Virus record (IMG/VR): IMGVR_UViG_3300010367_000050
Coordinates: 16,509-80,508 of that record
Source: a virus
Strand: one strand, 5' to 3'
DNA length: 64,000 bases
Positions within the stretch are counted from its first letter, which is position 1. Each line of letters begins with the position of its first letter. A program made the position numbers and the translations under genes. Below are positions 1 through 7,774 of this stretch, in pieces. The notes beneath the pieces are model-generated. The model did no database searches and was not told the DNA's origin. It saw only the letters and a list, made by a program, of their open reading frames with translations.

Positions 1-1219
1 TACCAACGCGGTTTTTTAGCCATACCAATCTGGCTTTGTCCTCTTCAGCTTCTTTCTTGGTCTGATTAATGGACGCTAGAGCGTCAGCAGTAGCCAGCTT
101 GGTGAAATCTCCAGCGATGTCATCTCCCATGGCTGTCTCCTTATTGACACCGCCTCTGTTCGTCTGAGTGACTGTGGCTCCAGCCAGATTCATGGAACCG
201 CACAACCCACGTAGTTCCACACCTAACCAGGCCAACTGTTTGACCTCATCTTTGATGTGTGTAGGCATCTCTAGCAGGTCCAAATAATCCAGTAGAAGCA
301 AGTCTACATCAAAGCCATCCCTGGCTTTTAGCAGCATCAAGTGAGCTCGCAAGCCAGAAATGGAAAGTTTGTGAGCCGGGAACTCCTTGATGTAGACATC
401 TGCTCCAATGTTCTTCCGCAGATTCTTCATCCACTTGGACAGTTTCCGTTTGCCTTCTTCAGTCAATCCGGCTAGATCGTCATCTGTTTTACCCAATAGG
501 CATTGATCATACCGGCCTCTGGTAATGTTCATAGCCAATTCCAGAGTGATGTGAGCTACCCTCTTACCACGCTTGGCTGCACCAGTGCCTATGTTTATGA
601 GCCAATTGGTCTTACCGACGTTGGGAGCAGCCATGAATATAGCCAATTCGCGCTTGCCTAGTCCTCCACGCAAGGGTCCGTCGACACAATCGAATCCTGT
701 TGGAACCACTACACGTGATTCCTCAATGGTCTGACGGGTGTCAGCATCGGCAAGGAGATATGTGCCCTTGCCATCCACTTCTGCTCCTATGGTCTGGGCT
801 TTTTGAATGCGGGCTGTTACCTCGGAGAACTTGCCATTCTGAATGTCTTCAACAGATTCCAACAAGGCTTCTTTCATAGCCTCTCGTTGGCAAAACCCAA
901 TCAGAGTATCCTGGATGAACTCCATTTGCTCAGCAGCATCATCCTGGAGATCAGTGACAATGTCAAGCAGCAGATCGAAATCGTCAGCCGCGCTTTTCTT
1001 GTTGGACTTGTCAAAGTACGTATGGGCCTGGTCGTAGATAGCCATACGTGACGGGTGCTTTTGATACTTGCGATAGTGCTCCAGGATGAACCGGCAGAGA
1101 TGTTGTTCACTTGGAGTCTCAAAATATCTTGGCTGAATCACACTCGAAGCCAAAACAGAGAACTCCGTGCTAACCATCATCAACGAGAGCACGTGATGTC
1201 TAAATGCGTCAGTTTTCAT
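1..1219 (-). CDS. Replicative DNA helicase, DnaB-like (3' end outside window)
   Basis: Open from ATG at 1219 (reverse strand) to the window edge, so the C-terminus is missing. The N-terminal ~170 residues look like a helical domain. Then come a Walker A loop read as APNVGKTNW near residue 210, a Walker B stretch LLLLDYLDLL, and the later VTQTNRGG segment typical of the RecA-fold motor of DnaB/T4 gp41 helicases. Role by family: ring helicase that unwinds the fork 5'-3' on the lagging strand using ATP. Its start overlaps the end of the upstream gene (stop at 1209), so the two are translationally coupled. The family call is secure; whether it needs a separate loader cannot be told, though the upstream unknown gene would be a natural candidate. 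Confidence 0.93.
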   Translation of the reverse strand, partial: MKTDAFRHHVLSLMMVSTEFSVLASSVIQPRYFETPSEQHLCRFILEHYRKYQKHPSRMAIYDQAHTYFDKSNKKSAADDFDLLLDIVTDLQDDAAEQMEFIQDTLIGFCQREAMKEALLESVEDIQNGKFSEVTARIQKAQTIGAEVDGKGTYLLADADTRQTIEESRVVVPTGFDCVDGPLRGGLGKRELAIFMAAPNVGKTNWLINIGTGAAKRGKRVAHITLELAMNITRGRYDQCLLGKTDDDLAGLTEEGKRKLSKWMKNLRKNIGADVYIKEFPAHKLSISGLRAHLMLLKARDGFDVDLLLLDYLDLLEMPTHIKDEVKQLAWLGVELRGLCGSMNLAGATVTQTNRGGVNKETAMGDDIAGDFTKLATADALASINQTKKEAEEDKARLVWLKNRVG

Positions 1220-1979
1220 AGTCGTTCCACTTCAGTGGCCCATGTTCTGTGATAGCAATCATCAGGGCTTCCAGGCAAGCTCCCTGTATGACTGAACTGC
1301 GGTTGAACCTCTTCAGCTGGTCTTGAATCCTGGGATTGTCAATGATTCCAGCCTCAACTAACTCTCTAAACTCCGGATAACACAACAAGTACCAGGACTG
1401 AACTTGAGGATACAGGTACCACAGAGCCTCTGCCAGTGACGGCGTTTGAAGCTCTATCAACCTGTCCGACCACTTCAAGGCTTCCACGTGACCCTTGGAT
1501 ACTCTGTTTCTCAGGTTGCGTTCCAATGAATTGGTTACAGCCTTCTTATCCTCCGTCCGGATAAACTTGCGTTCCTGTCTCTTCTCCCAATCCTCATATC
1601 GCTTCTGCGCCGACTCTCCGAAGCAATGATACAATGTGAAATACTGGATGCGGATACAATCAGCCTGCGCGAGCATCCATCTATCAATGTCAATATTACT
1701 GGCAGTTATGTAATTCAATAGCGCCAATGCTGTAGGAGTGTACTTCCCGCCTACATAGTTTTCTGGAGTTTTGAACGGTGGAAGGTACCCACGTTTCTTC
1801 TTGAGATACGCAATTTTATTGAATGACCTAGACACTAACCCGTAGTTGTGTGTAACACGGAGGGCATGTATGTAAGTGGTCCTGATGTCTTTGGGAATCT
1901 TAGATTTGCGAAGCTGTGACAAGTGCTTTAGTCGGATAGTCTGCTCTTTGCGAGCCTGGTTCCAGGGGTGCGGTGTCAC
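1209..1979 (-). CDS. Hypothetical protein upstream of DnaB-like helicase
   Basis: 256 residues, GTG start at 1979 preceded by GAGG seven bases away. Basic N-terminus rich in K/R, otherwise mixed helical composition with several aromatic clusters; no recognised motif, signal peptide or membrane segment. It overlaps the helicase start by 11 bases, so it is in the same operon. By position it could be a helicase loader or a primosome partner (inference only, no sequence signature). Confidence 0.75.
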   Translation of the reverse strand: MTPHPWNQARKEQTIRLKHLSQLRKSKIPKDIRTTYIHALRVTHNYGLVSRSFNKIAYLKKKRGYLPPFKTPENYVGGKYTPTALALLNYITASNIDIDRWMLAQADCIRIQYFTLYHCFGESAQKRYEDWEKRQERKFIRTEDKKAVTNSLERNLRNRVSKGHVEALKWSDRLIELQTPSLAEALWYLYPQVQSWYLLCYPEFRELVEAGIIDNPRIQDQLKRFNRSSVIQGACLEALMIAITEHGPLKWNDYEN

Positions 1980-1994
1980 TTCTTGCCTCTTGCT

Positions 1995-2570
1995 CTAAGT
2001 AACGGGTTGGGAGTCTAAAGAGACCGCTGCCACTTTCTCAATATACTTCCGGAGTGAGATTAGTTGGAAGAAAAGCCAATCATCAAAGGAAAGGTTGCTT
2101 CCAGACTCCTTGTACTCCAGTTCAATCTTCTTGACCCAGTGCTTGACTTCTTCAACCTCTGTAGGCTTGAACTTCATGGGATTCCGCTGTTGATTCAAGC
2201 AGTCCATCGCTACACGAGCCCGCTTGTCCAAGAGTGTTTCCCACTCCCGTACGAGGTTGGACACCACAATACGCCGATCCAGGGTTGTGTTCAAGTCCAA
2301 CCACTCCTGAACATAACCGGCGCTTTGGTCTTTGTGACACAGTTGAATGTCCACAGGCTGTAGAGGCTTGTTGTTAGTGTGAACAAACAGGAAGATATCA
2401 CACTCACCCATCAGTCTCTCACGATCTTCGTCTGTGAGCTTCCAGCGTGTTGCCACGAGTCCAGCCGGGCTTCTGAGAGCAGGCAAGGGTGTGAACTCGG
2501 GTTGGTCTTCAGCATAGACAACTTCATACGGTTCAAGACCGGTGACGACAGGTGATACTGGATTTGGCAT
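1995..2570 (-). CDS. Hypothetical protein
   Basis: 191 residues. The frame is open further upstream, but ATG at 2570 sits behind a perfect AAGGAG, which decides the start. Proline-rich first 40 residues, then a mixed alpha/beta segment and a charged helical C-terminus (many K/E/W). No motif that I recognise. First gene after an unusually structured leader (2571-2806), and it reads into the helicase operon, so it probably opens an early or middle transcription unit. Confidence 0.75.
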   Translation of the reverse strand: MPNPVSPVVTGLEPYEVVYAEDQPEFTPLPALRSPAGLVATRWKLTDEDRERLMGECDIFLFVHTNNKPLQPVDIQLCHKDQSAGYVQEWLDLNTTLDRRIVVSNLVREWETLLDKRARVAMDCLNQQRNPMKFKPTEVEEVKHWVKKIELEYKESGSNLSFDDWLFFQLISLRKYIEKVAAVSLDSQPVT

Positions 2571-2590
2571 TTCATCTCCTTGTGAAGCAA

Positions 2591-2622
2591 GCCACGAAGT
2601 GGCGAAGCTTAGTGCGAAGCAC
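2591..2622 (-). promoter_or_regulatory. Two mini-hairpins in the leader of the 1995-2570 gene
   Basis: GCCAC-GAA-GTGGC (2591-2603) and GTGC-GAA-GCAC (2612-2622) are perfect short inverted repeats with three-base loops. They lie 20-50 bases upstream of the ATG at 2570 and would fold in the mRNA. They could affect stability or translation (inference). Confidence 0.4.
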
Positions 2623-2629
2623 ACAGGCC

Positions 2630-2653
2630 CTATTTTTCATTTATGAAAAATAG
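2630..2653. repeat. AT-rich palindrome, half-shared with position 47012
   Basis: CTATTTTTCAT-TT-ATGAAAAATAG is a perfect inverted repeat with 11-base arms. Its left 15 bases (CTATTTTTCATTTAT) recur at 47012-47026 in the other long intergenic region. On the minus strand both copies read ATAAATG, resembling the TATAAATA box of T4-type late promoters; another ATAAATG occurs upstream of the small terminase candidate (35578-35586). Confidence 0.45.
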
Positions 2654-2702
2654 AAACATATAAAACATATCCCTGTTATATAACCGGGGGCCAATAGTTT
2701 CC

Positions 2703-2717
2703 CGCGCCTAGGGCGCG
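2703..2717. repeat. GC-rich inverted repeat
   Basis: CGCGCC-TAG-GGCGCG, a perfect 6-base stem in a GC-rich tract that stands out from the AT-rich flanks of this intergenic region. It may be part of a terminator for the gene ending at 2807; no U-run follows, so the role is unclear. Confidence 0.3.
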
Positions 2718-2780
2718 TCCGAGGCGCGCGCGGCACTCAACCCCCAGTCAGTGTATTACGTGAGAATTCGATAATCGATC

Positions 2781-2804
2781 TATTACAGTACGATAATCGG
2801 ACGG
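2781..2804 (-). promoter_or_regulatory. Promoter-like motif (GTCCGA type)
   Basis: On the minus strand this reads CCGTCCGATTATCGTACTG. The CCGTCCGA block is shared with motifs in front of genes at 38974 and 59203. It lies directly after the stop at 2807 and about 210 bases before the next start, so it may drive the 1995-2570 gene. Confidence 0.3.
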
Positions 2805-2806
2805 CT

Positions 2807-3067
2807 CTATGGCCATGTGAATTTCTTGCAGAACTCATCAAGGTTGCGGACGAATGTATCGCCGTCAACTCCAAAGAGGCTCACAGACTTATATACCACA
2901 TAGTCCTTGCCTTCGCGTGCACCATTGTCGGCGCAGACCGCAAGATGAACAACCATGTACCGGTTATTGCTTTTGATGTGACGAAAGAACAAACCTTCGT
3001 TGACGTCTACAGGTTTGAGGTGATCAGGTTTTGGGGTGGGTTTGTCTTTTGGAGCTTTCTTGGGCAC
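2807..3067 (-). CDS. DUF1653-like small protein
   Basis: 86 residues from a GTG start at 3067 preceded by AAAGGA. A longer frame exists, but it would run through the helicase gene. The lysine/proline-rich N-terminus is followed by a short beta-rich core: LFFRHIKSNNRYMV ... DYVVYKSV ... TFVRNLDEF. This matches the pattern of DUF1653 (a ~60-residue domain reading roughly 'YRHfKGnlYrVl...eelVVYqal...WvRpl..F'). The domain's function is unknown. It starts two bases before the helicase stop at 3069, so it is co-translated with it. Confidence 0.7.
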   Translation of the reverse strand: MPKKAPKDKPTPKPDHLKPVDVNEGLFFRHIKSNNRYMVVHLAVCADNGAREGKDYVVYKSVSLFGVDGDTFVRNLDEFCKKFTWP

Positions 3068-3068
3068 G

Positions 3069-4523
3069 TTACATCCTTTCTTGTAGATAAGCGTATACGT
3101 CCGGTGGCAAGGACGGGAAGCCCTCTGCCATCTTGAAACCTTTTGTAGACTCAATAATGATTTGGCGACCTCTGGAGTGCTTGGCACATACAGAGTTGAA
3201 CTCATCGTCAAAGTCCACATACCAGGCTGTCTTGTTGCCTGTGTTATTCTGGCGAAGTGTTCTGCCAATAGACTGTTTGATGCTGATCTCGTTACAACCT
3301 CCACCAGCATAGATAAGTGCTTCAATGTCAGGAACATCTATGCCAGTATCAAAGATGGGAGTGCATATACAAGCAAACTTCTCTCCTGACTCCAATCTCT
3401 TCAGAGTCTTTACACGGTTGCTTGCTTGACTATGAGTTAGGGTTGCTCCAGGGTAGTGTCTGTGTATACGCTTTCCATGATCAGTGTGCCTTACCAGCAC
3501 TACAGTCTGTCGTCCTGTGGCTACAAAGGCTTCAGCTAACAAGGCCACAAGTCTGTTGCGCTCGTCAGCCATCTCCACTACACCCCAGTCTAATCCATAC
3601 TTGCAGGTGGAAGCTAGGCGAGTAAGGTTCACAGGTAGAAAGACCGCATTTAGATTTGCGCTGATTCCTCTCTCGATAAGCGTATCATTCCCGAGGTTGG
3701 CTAGAACCGGACCCGTAAGACCCAATACGAAATGCTTCTGAACATTACCCTCTCGGAAGGGCGTACCCGAGAAGCCTACGCGCACGTCGCCCGTAGTGCC
3801 TTCAACCGAATTGAAATACCTATCGTCGGATAGGCAGTGACACTCGTCAGGGAACACAAACTCTGCGTCTTTCAAGAATCGAATGGTCTTGGAGAGCTTT
3901 GGAGTTTTCTTTCGCTTGGCTATGGTGTGGTACATAGCAACAGTGATATCGTCAGGCTGGAACGTTCCATCTCCAACAATTCCAATGTTACGTTCCAGAG
4001 CAAACGAAAGCCTGTGAGCTGTCTGAGTCAACAACTCCTTACGAGGAACATACACCACACCCTTTTGAAATTTGCCAGCCTTTATTGTGCCGGCCATGAT
4101 CTCAGTCTTGCCGCCGTTTGTGGCAACCTGAATGACACCTCTGCTGTATCGGAGAATCTTCCACACGGCTTCCAGCTGATAATCGCGGAGTTCAATCTGA
4201 CCCAGCTTGGGATGGGGTAGGACAAGCTGTGCTATGGACTCCACAGCCTTGGGCTCGGGATAACCTATGACCTCAACATCGTGCCCGTTCTTGCGCAGAA
4301 CGGTGACAGCTTTGGAGATCAATCCGCTGTAGAACTTGCCAGTCTGTAGAGAGAAGAAGTGCTGTTTGCCGTCCCACATTCCACTCTGGTACAAGGGACT
4401 GAAGAAGTAACCTTCCTTATGGAATGACAAATTATCATCCAACAGCTTGTAGGCATGCCGGAGGTCTCGTGGGTCATCGGCGGATAGCTCAGACCTCACA
4501 CGGTCATATGTGATTGTGATCAT
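3069..4523 (-). CDS. UvsW-like superfamily 2 DNA/RNA helicase
   Basis: 484 residues. Walker A is ATNGGKTE (GVIQVATNGGKTEIM), motif II is DECH (VFPDECHC), motif III is GFSGTPF, and the C-terminal helicase half has SIGRTLRQ. The first ~110 residues carry the small N-terminal domain seen in T4 UvsW (YKLLDDNLSFHKEGYFFSPLYQSGMWDG). By family it remodels branched DNA and R-loops during recombination-dependent replication. I prefer ATG 4523 (MITITYDRV) over GTG 4592, because the GTG lies inside a terminator hairpin and the ATG has GGGACGG upstream. That ribosome site is buried in a hairpin (4529-4548). Confidence 0.9.
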   Translation of the reverse strand: MITITYDRVRSELSADDPRDLRHAYKLLDDNLSFHKEGYFFSPLYQSGMWDGKQHFFSLQTGKFYSGLISKAVTVLRKNGHDVEVIGYPEPKAVESIAQLVLPHPKLGQIELRDYQLEAVWKILRYSRGVIQVATNGGKTEIMAGTIKAGKFQKGVVYVPRKELLTQTAHRLSFALERNIGIVGDGTFQPDDITVAMYHTIAKRKKTPKLSKTIRFLKDAEFVFPDECHCLSDDRYFNSVEGTTGDVRVGFSGTPFREGNVQKHFVLGLTGPVLANLGNDTLIERGISANLNAVFLPVNLTRLASTCKYGLDWGVVEMADERNRLVALLAEAFVATGRQTVVLVRHTDHGKRIHRHYPGATLTHSQASNRVKTLKRLESGEKFACICTPIFDTGIDVPDIEALIYAGGGCNEISIKQSIGRTLRQNNTGNKTAWYVDFDDEFNSVCAKHSRGRQIIIESTKGFKMAEGFPSLPPDVYAYLQERM

Positions 4524-4528
4524 TTTTC

Positions 4529-4548
4529 CGTCCCTAGGAATAGGGACG
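4529..4548 (-). promoter_or_regulatory. Hairpin covering the helicase ribosome-binding site
   Basis: CGTCCCTA-TTCC-TAGGGACG is a perfect 8-base stem with a four-base loop on the minus strand. It ends five bases before the ATG at 4523 and contains the likely GGGACGG ribosome site. Occluding the site in long transcripts, while leaving it open in shorter ones, would delay helicase translation (inference, like T4 early genes read from late RNA). Confidence 0.5.
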
Positions 4549-4585
4549 ATTTTGGGAGTGTAAAGGTTTTCTGGAAAAGAGAAAA

Positions 4586-4603
4586 GGCCCACAACCGTGG
4601 GCC
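4586..4603 (-). terminator. Rho-independent terminator at end of virion operon
   Basis: On the minus strand GGCCCAC-GGTT-GTGGGCC is followed by TTTTCTCTTTT. It lies seven bases beyond the stop of the last gene of the structural/lysis block (4610), separating it from the helicase operon. Confidence 0.8.
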
Positions 4604-4609
4604 AATCCC

Positions 4610-4816
4610 TTATGACTGTTGGTTGAGATCAGCCTCAGCCTTGGCAATCTCAGAATCAGCAAAATCTACGATCTGGTTTGCTTTGGTCTCAGCCATTTTG
4701 TGGAAGTCATCAAACGATAGTGCCGTCTGACCCTTTACAGCCTGGTTTGCTTTGTATTCAGCGTACAGCTGAACGGCCAGGGTAACGGCAGCAAGTACAA
4801 GCTGCTGTGTATTCAC
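4610..4816 (-). CDS. Small hypothetical protein, last gene of lysis block
   Basis: 68 residues, GTG start at 4816 behind AAGGAGGG. The N-terminal hydrophobic stretch (residues ~5-20: LVLAAVTLAVQLYA) is followed by an acidic/helical tail with A/K/D/E. It could be a short membrane-anchored protein. By position beside the lysozyme and holin candidates it may take part in lysis, but there is no family signature. Confidence 0.65.
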   Translation of the reverse strand: MNTQQLVLAAVTLAVQLYAEYKANQAVKGQTALSFDDFHKMAETKANQIVDFADSEIAKAEADLNQQS

Positions 4817-4828
4817 GAGCCCTCCTTG

Positions 4829-5299
4829 TTAGTGGTTGGACAGCTGGACAACAGTGGAGATGGTGTTGAAGCCCAGCTGAATGGACGAAAGCAACTGGTT
4901 GAACTTCGCCAGGGAGTCCGGGTCCAAGCCGCCGACGGAGTTGACGATGACTTGAATATCAGCCAGACCTTGAGCAACTTGTGTACGAATGTCAGCCGCA
5001 CTCGCGTGGGACTTGATCAATCCGCTGAGTACAGGCTCCATCTGGCCGATTTTCTTGAAGGCTGATTGGATGACGATGTGATCCTGTGGCTTGATCAACT
5101 TCAGGGAGTACACGTCAGCTTCAGCCTGTTGAGCCAGTGAAGTGTAATTCATGACGTCATTCAGAACCGATTCGGCCTTGGCATAGGGGTCAAGGGTTGG
5201 GGCAACAACTCCAGTTGTGGAGGTGGAAGCCCGGTGAGCGCAACCGACTGTCGAGAAGACCAGAACGGCTGTAATGGTCAGGGCAAAAATCCTGCGCAT
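4829..5299 (-). CDS. Lipoprotein, candidate outer-membrane spanin or lysis accessory
   Basis: 156 residues from ATG 5299 (AAGGAG upstream). MRRIFALTITAVLVFSTVGC is a lipoprotein signal peptide with the lipobox TVGC; the mature protein would begin at Cys-20. The rest is helical (SLAQQAEADVYSLKLI ...) with no catalytic motif. In the order lysozyme - membrane protein - lipoprotein, the parsimonious role is an outer-membrane lysis protein such as an o-spanin, but it is longer than most o-spanins and no i-spanin partner is obvious. The lipoprotein call is firm; the lysis role is inferred. Confidence 0.75.
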   Translation of the reverse strand: MRRIFALTITAVLVFSTVGCAHRASTSTTGVVAPTLDPYAKAESVLNDVMNYTSLAQQAEADVYSLKLIKPQDHIVIQSAFKKIGQMEPVLSGLIKSHASAADIRTQVAQGLADIQVIVNSVGGLDPDSLAKFNQLLSSIQLGFNTISTVVQLSNH

Positions 5300-5312
5300 G
5301 GGTTGCTCCTTG

Positions 5313-5672
5313 TTATTCGTATTTGGGAATTTCCCTGGACAGACCCTTGGGAAGCTTGGAGTCCAGGAAGTCCAAGACATCGTCGGCCAGATACCCGGCG
5401 AACACCGCGGTCAGCTTTGTGATGGGAGCGGCGTATGTCAATGTGATACCAGCCCAGGCAAACAACTTGTTGGCGAGTGTTGGGTCCCCCACGTAGATAA
5501 GAAACAGACCCAGGAAGATGCCGAAGCGGATCACAAGCGGCACCCATAGCTTGATGAACCACGCTCCCATGGAAGGAGAAACGCCAGCCTTGACAGCGTT
5601 CTGCGCTCCCTTGAGACAGTGAAAAAGGAATCCCAGCAGCAGTAGCAGGGACAGAATGACGAGGTTGTTCAT
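5313..5672 (-). CDS. Integral membrane protein, holin candidate
   Basis: 119 residues, ATG behind AAGGAG. Hydrophobic segments at ~4-17 (VILSLLLLLGFLFH), ~42-62 (WVPLVIRFGIFLGLFLIYV) and ~72-92 (WAGITLTYAAPITKLTAVFAG), ending in a charged tail. Three membrane segments, small size and a position immediately after the endolysin gene are what a class I holin looks like. No specific holin family was recognised. Confidence 0.65.
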   Translation of the reverse strand: MNNLVILSLLLLLGFLFHCLKGAQNAVKAGVSPSMGAWFIKLWVPLVIRFGIFLGLFLIYVGDPTLANKLFAWAGITLTYAAPITKLTAVFAGYLADDVLDFLDSKLPKGLSREIPKYE

Positions 5673-5685
5673 TATGATCTCCTTG

Positions 5686-6264
5686 TTAGATTGTGGGCCT
5701 TGTGTCAGCCCGTCTCAACCACCCATTCAGAAAAACCTTCTGCGTTGGGTCTCGTGCGACGATTGCGTTGTAATGGATTTTAGCCACTTGTACCAAATTG
5801 GTGTAAACCTGCTCTGGCGTGCACAGGTGAAGAGTGCTCAGAGTGGTAGGCCCGAGGTCTCCATCCAACGTGAGATGAACGCCAGAGCAAGCAGTGATGG
5901 CGGTCTGTAGCATAATCCTGCCAACCTTGGGTCCACAATTGTATCCCAGATCGAAGGTCTTCACTGCTAACAGAGGGTCCATCTGCTCGAATGCAGGTAC
6001 ATAAAATTTCAGTACCTTTGCAATTTCTCTAACATCAGAGCGACTCAGCTTGCGCAGATCATCAATGTCTACATCACCGTCTCCGTCCTTGTCAAAGGAC
6101 ACTGCAAAGTGATAAGCCATAGCGACCTTGCTGGCGTTGATCAAAGTTTGAAGGGTGACCCCCATCATTGTAGGGCCACCCTTGTCCAGAGGGTGATTTG
6201 AAAAACCACCCTCTATGTCCGGCCTCAGAGTGAAATCAAGGCACTTGTCCAGTATGTCTGCCAT
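5686..6264 (-). CDS. Endolysin, GH108-type N-acetylmuramidase
   Basis: 192 residues. EGGFSNHPLDKGGPTMMGVT at residues ~19-38 is the GH108 signature (EGG with catalytic Glu, then DxGGxTxxGVT). A C-terminal part with LAVKTFDLGYNCGP and LDGDLGPTTLSTL resembles the peptidoglycan-binding half seen in this family. An insert DKDGDGDVDIDD (~60-71) looks like an EF-hand calcium loop, an uncommon feature here. By family it cuts the glycan backbone of murein to release progeny. No signal peptide, so it needs the neighbouring holin. Followed directly by the holin and lipoprotein genes. Confidence 0.88.
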   Translation of the reverse strand: MADILDKCLDFTLRPDIEGGFSNHPLDKGGPTMMGVTLQTLINASKVAMAYHFAVSFDKDGDGDVDIDDLRKLSRSDVREIAKVLKFYVPAFEQMDPLLAVKTFDLGYNCGPKVGRIMLQTAITACSGVHLTLDGDLGPTTLSTLHLCTPEQVYTNLVQVAKIHYNAIVARDPTQKVFLNGWLRRADTRPTI

Positions 6265-6273
6265 GTTATTCTC

Positions 6274-6876
6274 CTAGTGCATTTGAGACAGGGAGTGGGT
6301 GTAGAACCGGAAGAGTAGCACGCACACAGTGATTACAAGTCCCAGCGCAACAGAGGCAAACACGACAAGCGCACCAAACACCTGTGTAACCAATATGGCT
6401 CCGATCCCTCGCTGTACAAGCTTCTCGTGCTTGTTGAGGTCCATACGGAGTTCGTGATGACCTCTCATCATATCTTCACGAAGCTTTTCAAGAGCTTGCT
6501 CGTTCTTCTCCATGCGCCGCTCGTTGGCTACGTGCATTTCTATTGTTTTTTCTTCTTTGTCTTTCACCATCTTCTCCACGAGGAATTTGGTGTCAACATT
6601 AGCTTGTTGCCAGCCTTTGTCGTAATGCTGACGTCTGGCTGGTTCCCCCTGAATGAAGGACTCAACCTTTGAGGCCCAACCTTCAACCTTGGCAGTAAGT
6701 TCATCAATCTTGCCTGTCAATACTTTCTCAAGTTTAGTCAAAAGTCCATCCGTCCCGCTGTGATCAAAGAGCATATTCATCCGCAACTCCGTCTCAGCTT
6801 GAAAGGTTTTCAGGCTCTCGATATCTTTGTCATGAGATATGTCGAGTGAACGCCCGCTGGCTCTGGTTGTGCCCAT
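6274..6876 (-). CDS. Coiled-coil protein with C-terminal membrane anchor
   Basis: 200 residues, GGAG before ATG. Residues ~15-150 are strongly charged and helical (long K/E/R stretches, likely coiled coil). Residues ~155-190 are hydrophobic (GAILVTQVFGALVVFASVALGLVITVCVLLF), one or two membrane passes near the C-terminus. It lies just upstream of the lysozyme, so a lysis-control or inner-membrane spanin-like role is possible; it does not match a family I can name. Confidence 0.65.
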   Translation of the reverse strand: MGTTRASGRSLDISHDKDIESLKTFQAETELRMNMLFDHSGTDGLLTKLEKVLTGKIDELTAKVEGWASKVESFIQGEPARRQHYDKGWQQANVDTKFLVEKMVKDKEEKTIEMHVANERRMEKNEQALEKLREDMMRGHHELRMDLNKHEKLVQRGIGAILVTQVFGALVVFASVALGLVITVCVLLFRFYTHSLSQMH

Positions 6877-6907
6877 TGTAACTCTCCTCTAAAGCATCGC
6901 CTGCGAA

Positions 6908-7765
6908 CTATTGAACGTCAGTCTCATACCAGGATTGGCTTAGATACGTTGTGGTGCCTCCGCGATTGATCTGATACCACCAACCAGCAGGCACCATACA
7001 CCGGAATCCAACTGGTTGATTATTTGTGGTAGCTCCATATTGATTCGCGTCTATTCTCATAGAGGGAAAGCTTGGACCTACAGTACAGTCAACCCAAGAC
7101 CAGTTGGAACCATTTACGTTGAACCACCCTGATACAAAAATCATGTGGTTGGTGTTATTCTGATACGGAACCCCTGACCCGCGTGAACCACTCACGTCGT
7201 GAACATTTCCACCGATAACTGTGGGGGCTGGCGTGTCACAATTAGCTGATCCAGTGGTAGTTACTCCAGTAGCGAATTGACCAGCGCTGCACTGGTTAGG
7301 TGGATTGGCCAAAGCAGACGCGGTGTTAGCTGTATTGGCACTCCCAGCAGTCGTAGCGTTTCCGGCGTTCGTTGCATTGTCTGCGTTATTGGCGTGTCCA
7401 GCGTTTGTAGCATTTGCTGCATTCGTCGCATTCGTAGCGTTGACGGCATTCGTAGCGTTTGTAGCAGTTGTGGCACTGCCCGCACTACTGGAGTAGTCCG
7501 CGTTGGTAGCATGACCAGCGTTGGTAGCGGAACTTGCGTTTCCATTCAGTGAACCATTGAACACAGACGCTGTAACACTCGTTGCCACGTTCAAAGCATT
7601 AGCTACCAAGCTTGTAAACCCGCCGCTTGATGGCACGTTGTTACCGATTGGAGTGCTGTTGATCTGTGAAAGAGTGAGGTCCACTCCGCGTTGAGGAGTC
7701 AACCCAAAGGCAACTCCCAAGACAACGAGGATAACGGTAGCTCCAAATAATGTCTTGTTACGCAT
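6908..7765 (-). CDS. Fibre-like protein with signal peptide and ATN repeats
   Basis: 285 residues, AAGGAG before ATG. Residues 1-22 (MRNKTLFGATVILVVLGVAF...) form a basic-hydrophobic leader. Residues ~75-150 are a run of short repeats built on ATNA/NATNAxN (more than 15 units), a low-complexity fibrous region as found in trimeric phage fibres. The C-terminal ~110 residues are Gly/Trp/Asn-rich and beta-like, with paired cysteines, suggesting a receptor-binding head. It is the last fibre gene before the lysis genes. A secretory leader is odd for a virion protein that should assemble in the cytoplasm. Confidence 0.65.
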   Translation of the reverse strand: MRNKTLFGATVILVVLGVAFGLTPQRGVDLTLSQINSTPIGNNVPSSGGFTSLVANALNVATSVTASVFNGSLNGNASSATNAGHATNADYSSSAGSATTATNATNAVNATNATNAANATNAGHANNADNATNAGNATTAGSANTANTASALANPPNQCSAGQFATGVTTTGSANCDTPAPTVIGGNVHDVSGSRGSGVPYQNNTNHMIFVSGWFNVNGSNWSWVDCTVGPSFPSMRIDANQYGATTNNQPVGFRCMVPAGWWYQINRGGTTTYLSQSWYETDVQ

Positions 7766-7774
7766 AATGTCTCC

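Noticed and set aside
2807-3337. 176-codon version of the DUF1653-like gene
   Set aside because: Its first 90 codons lie inside the helicase gene; GTG 3067 with a ribosome site is preferred.
7277-7552. Repeated sequence that might be a CRISPR array
   Set aside because: Short units without spacers; they encode the ATN/NATN protein repeats.
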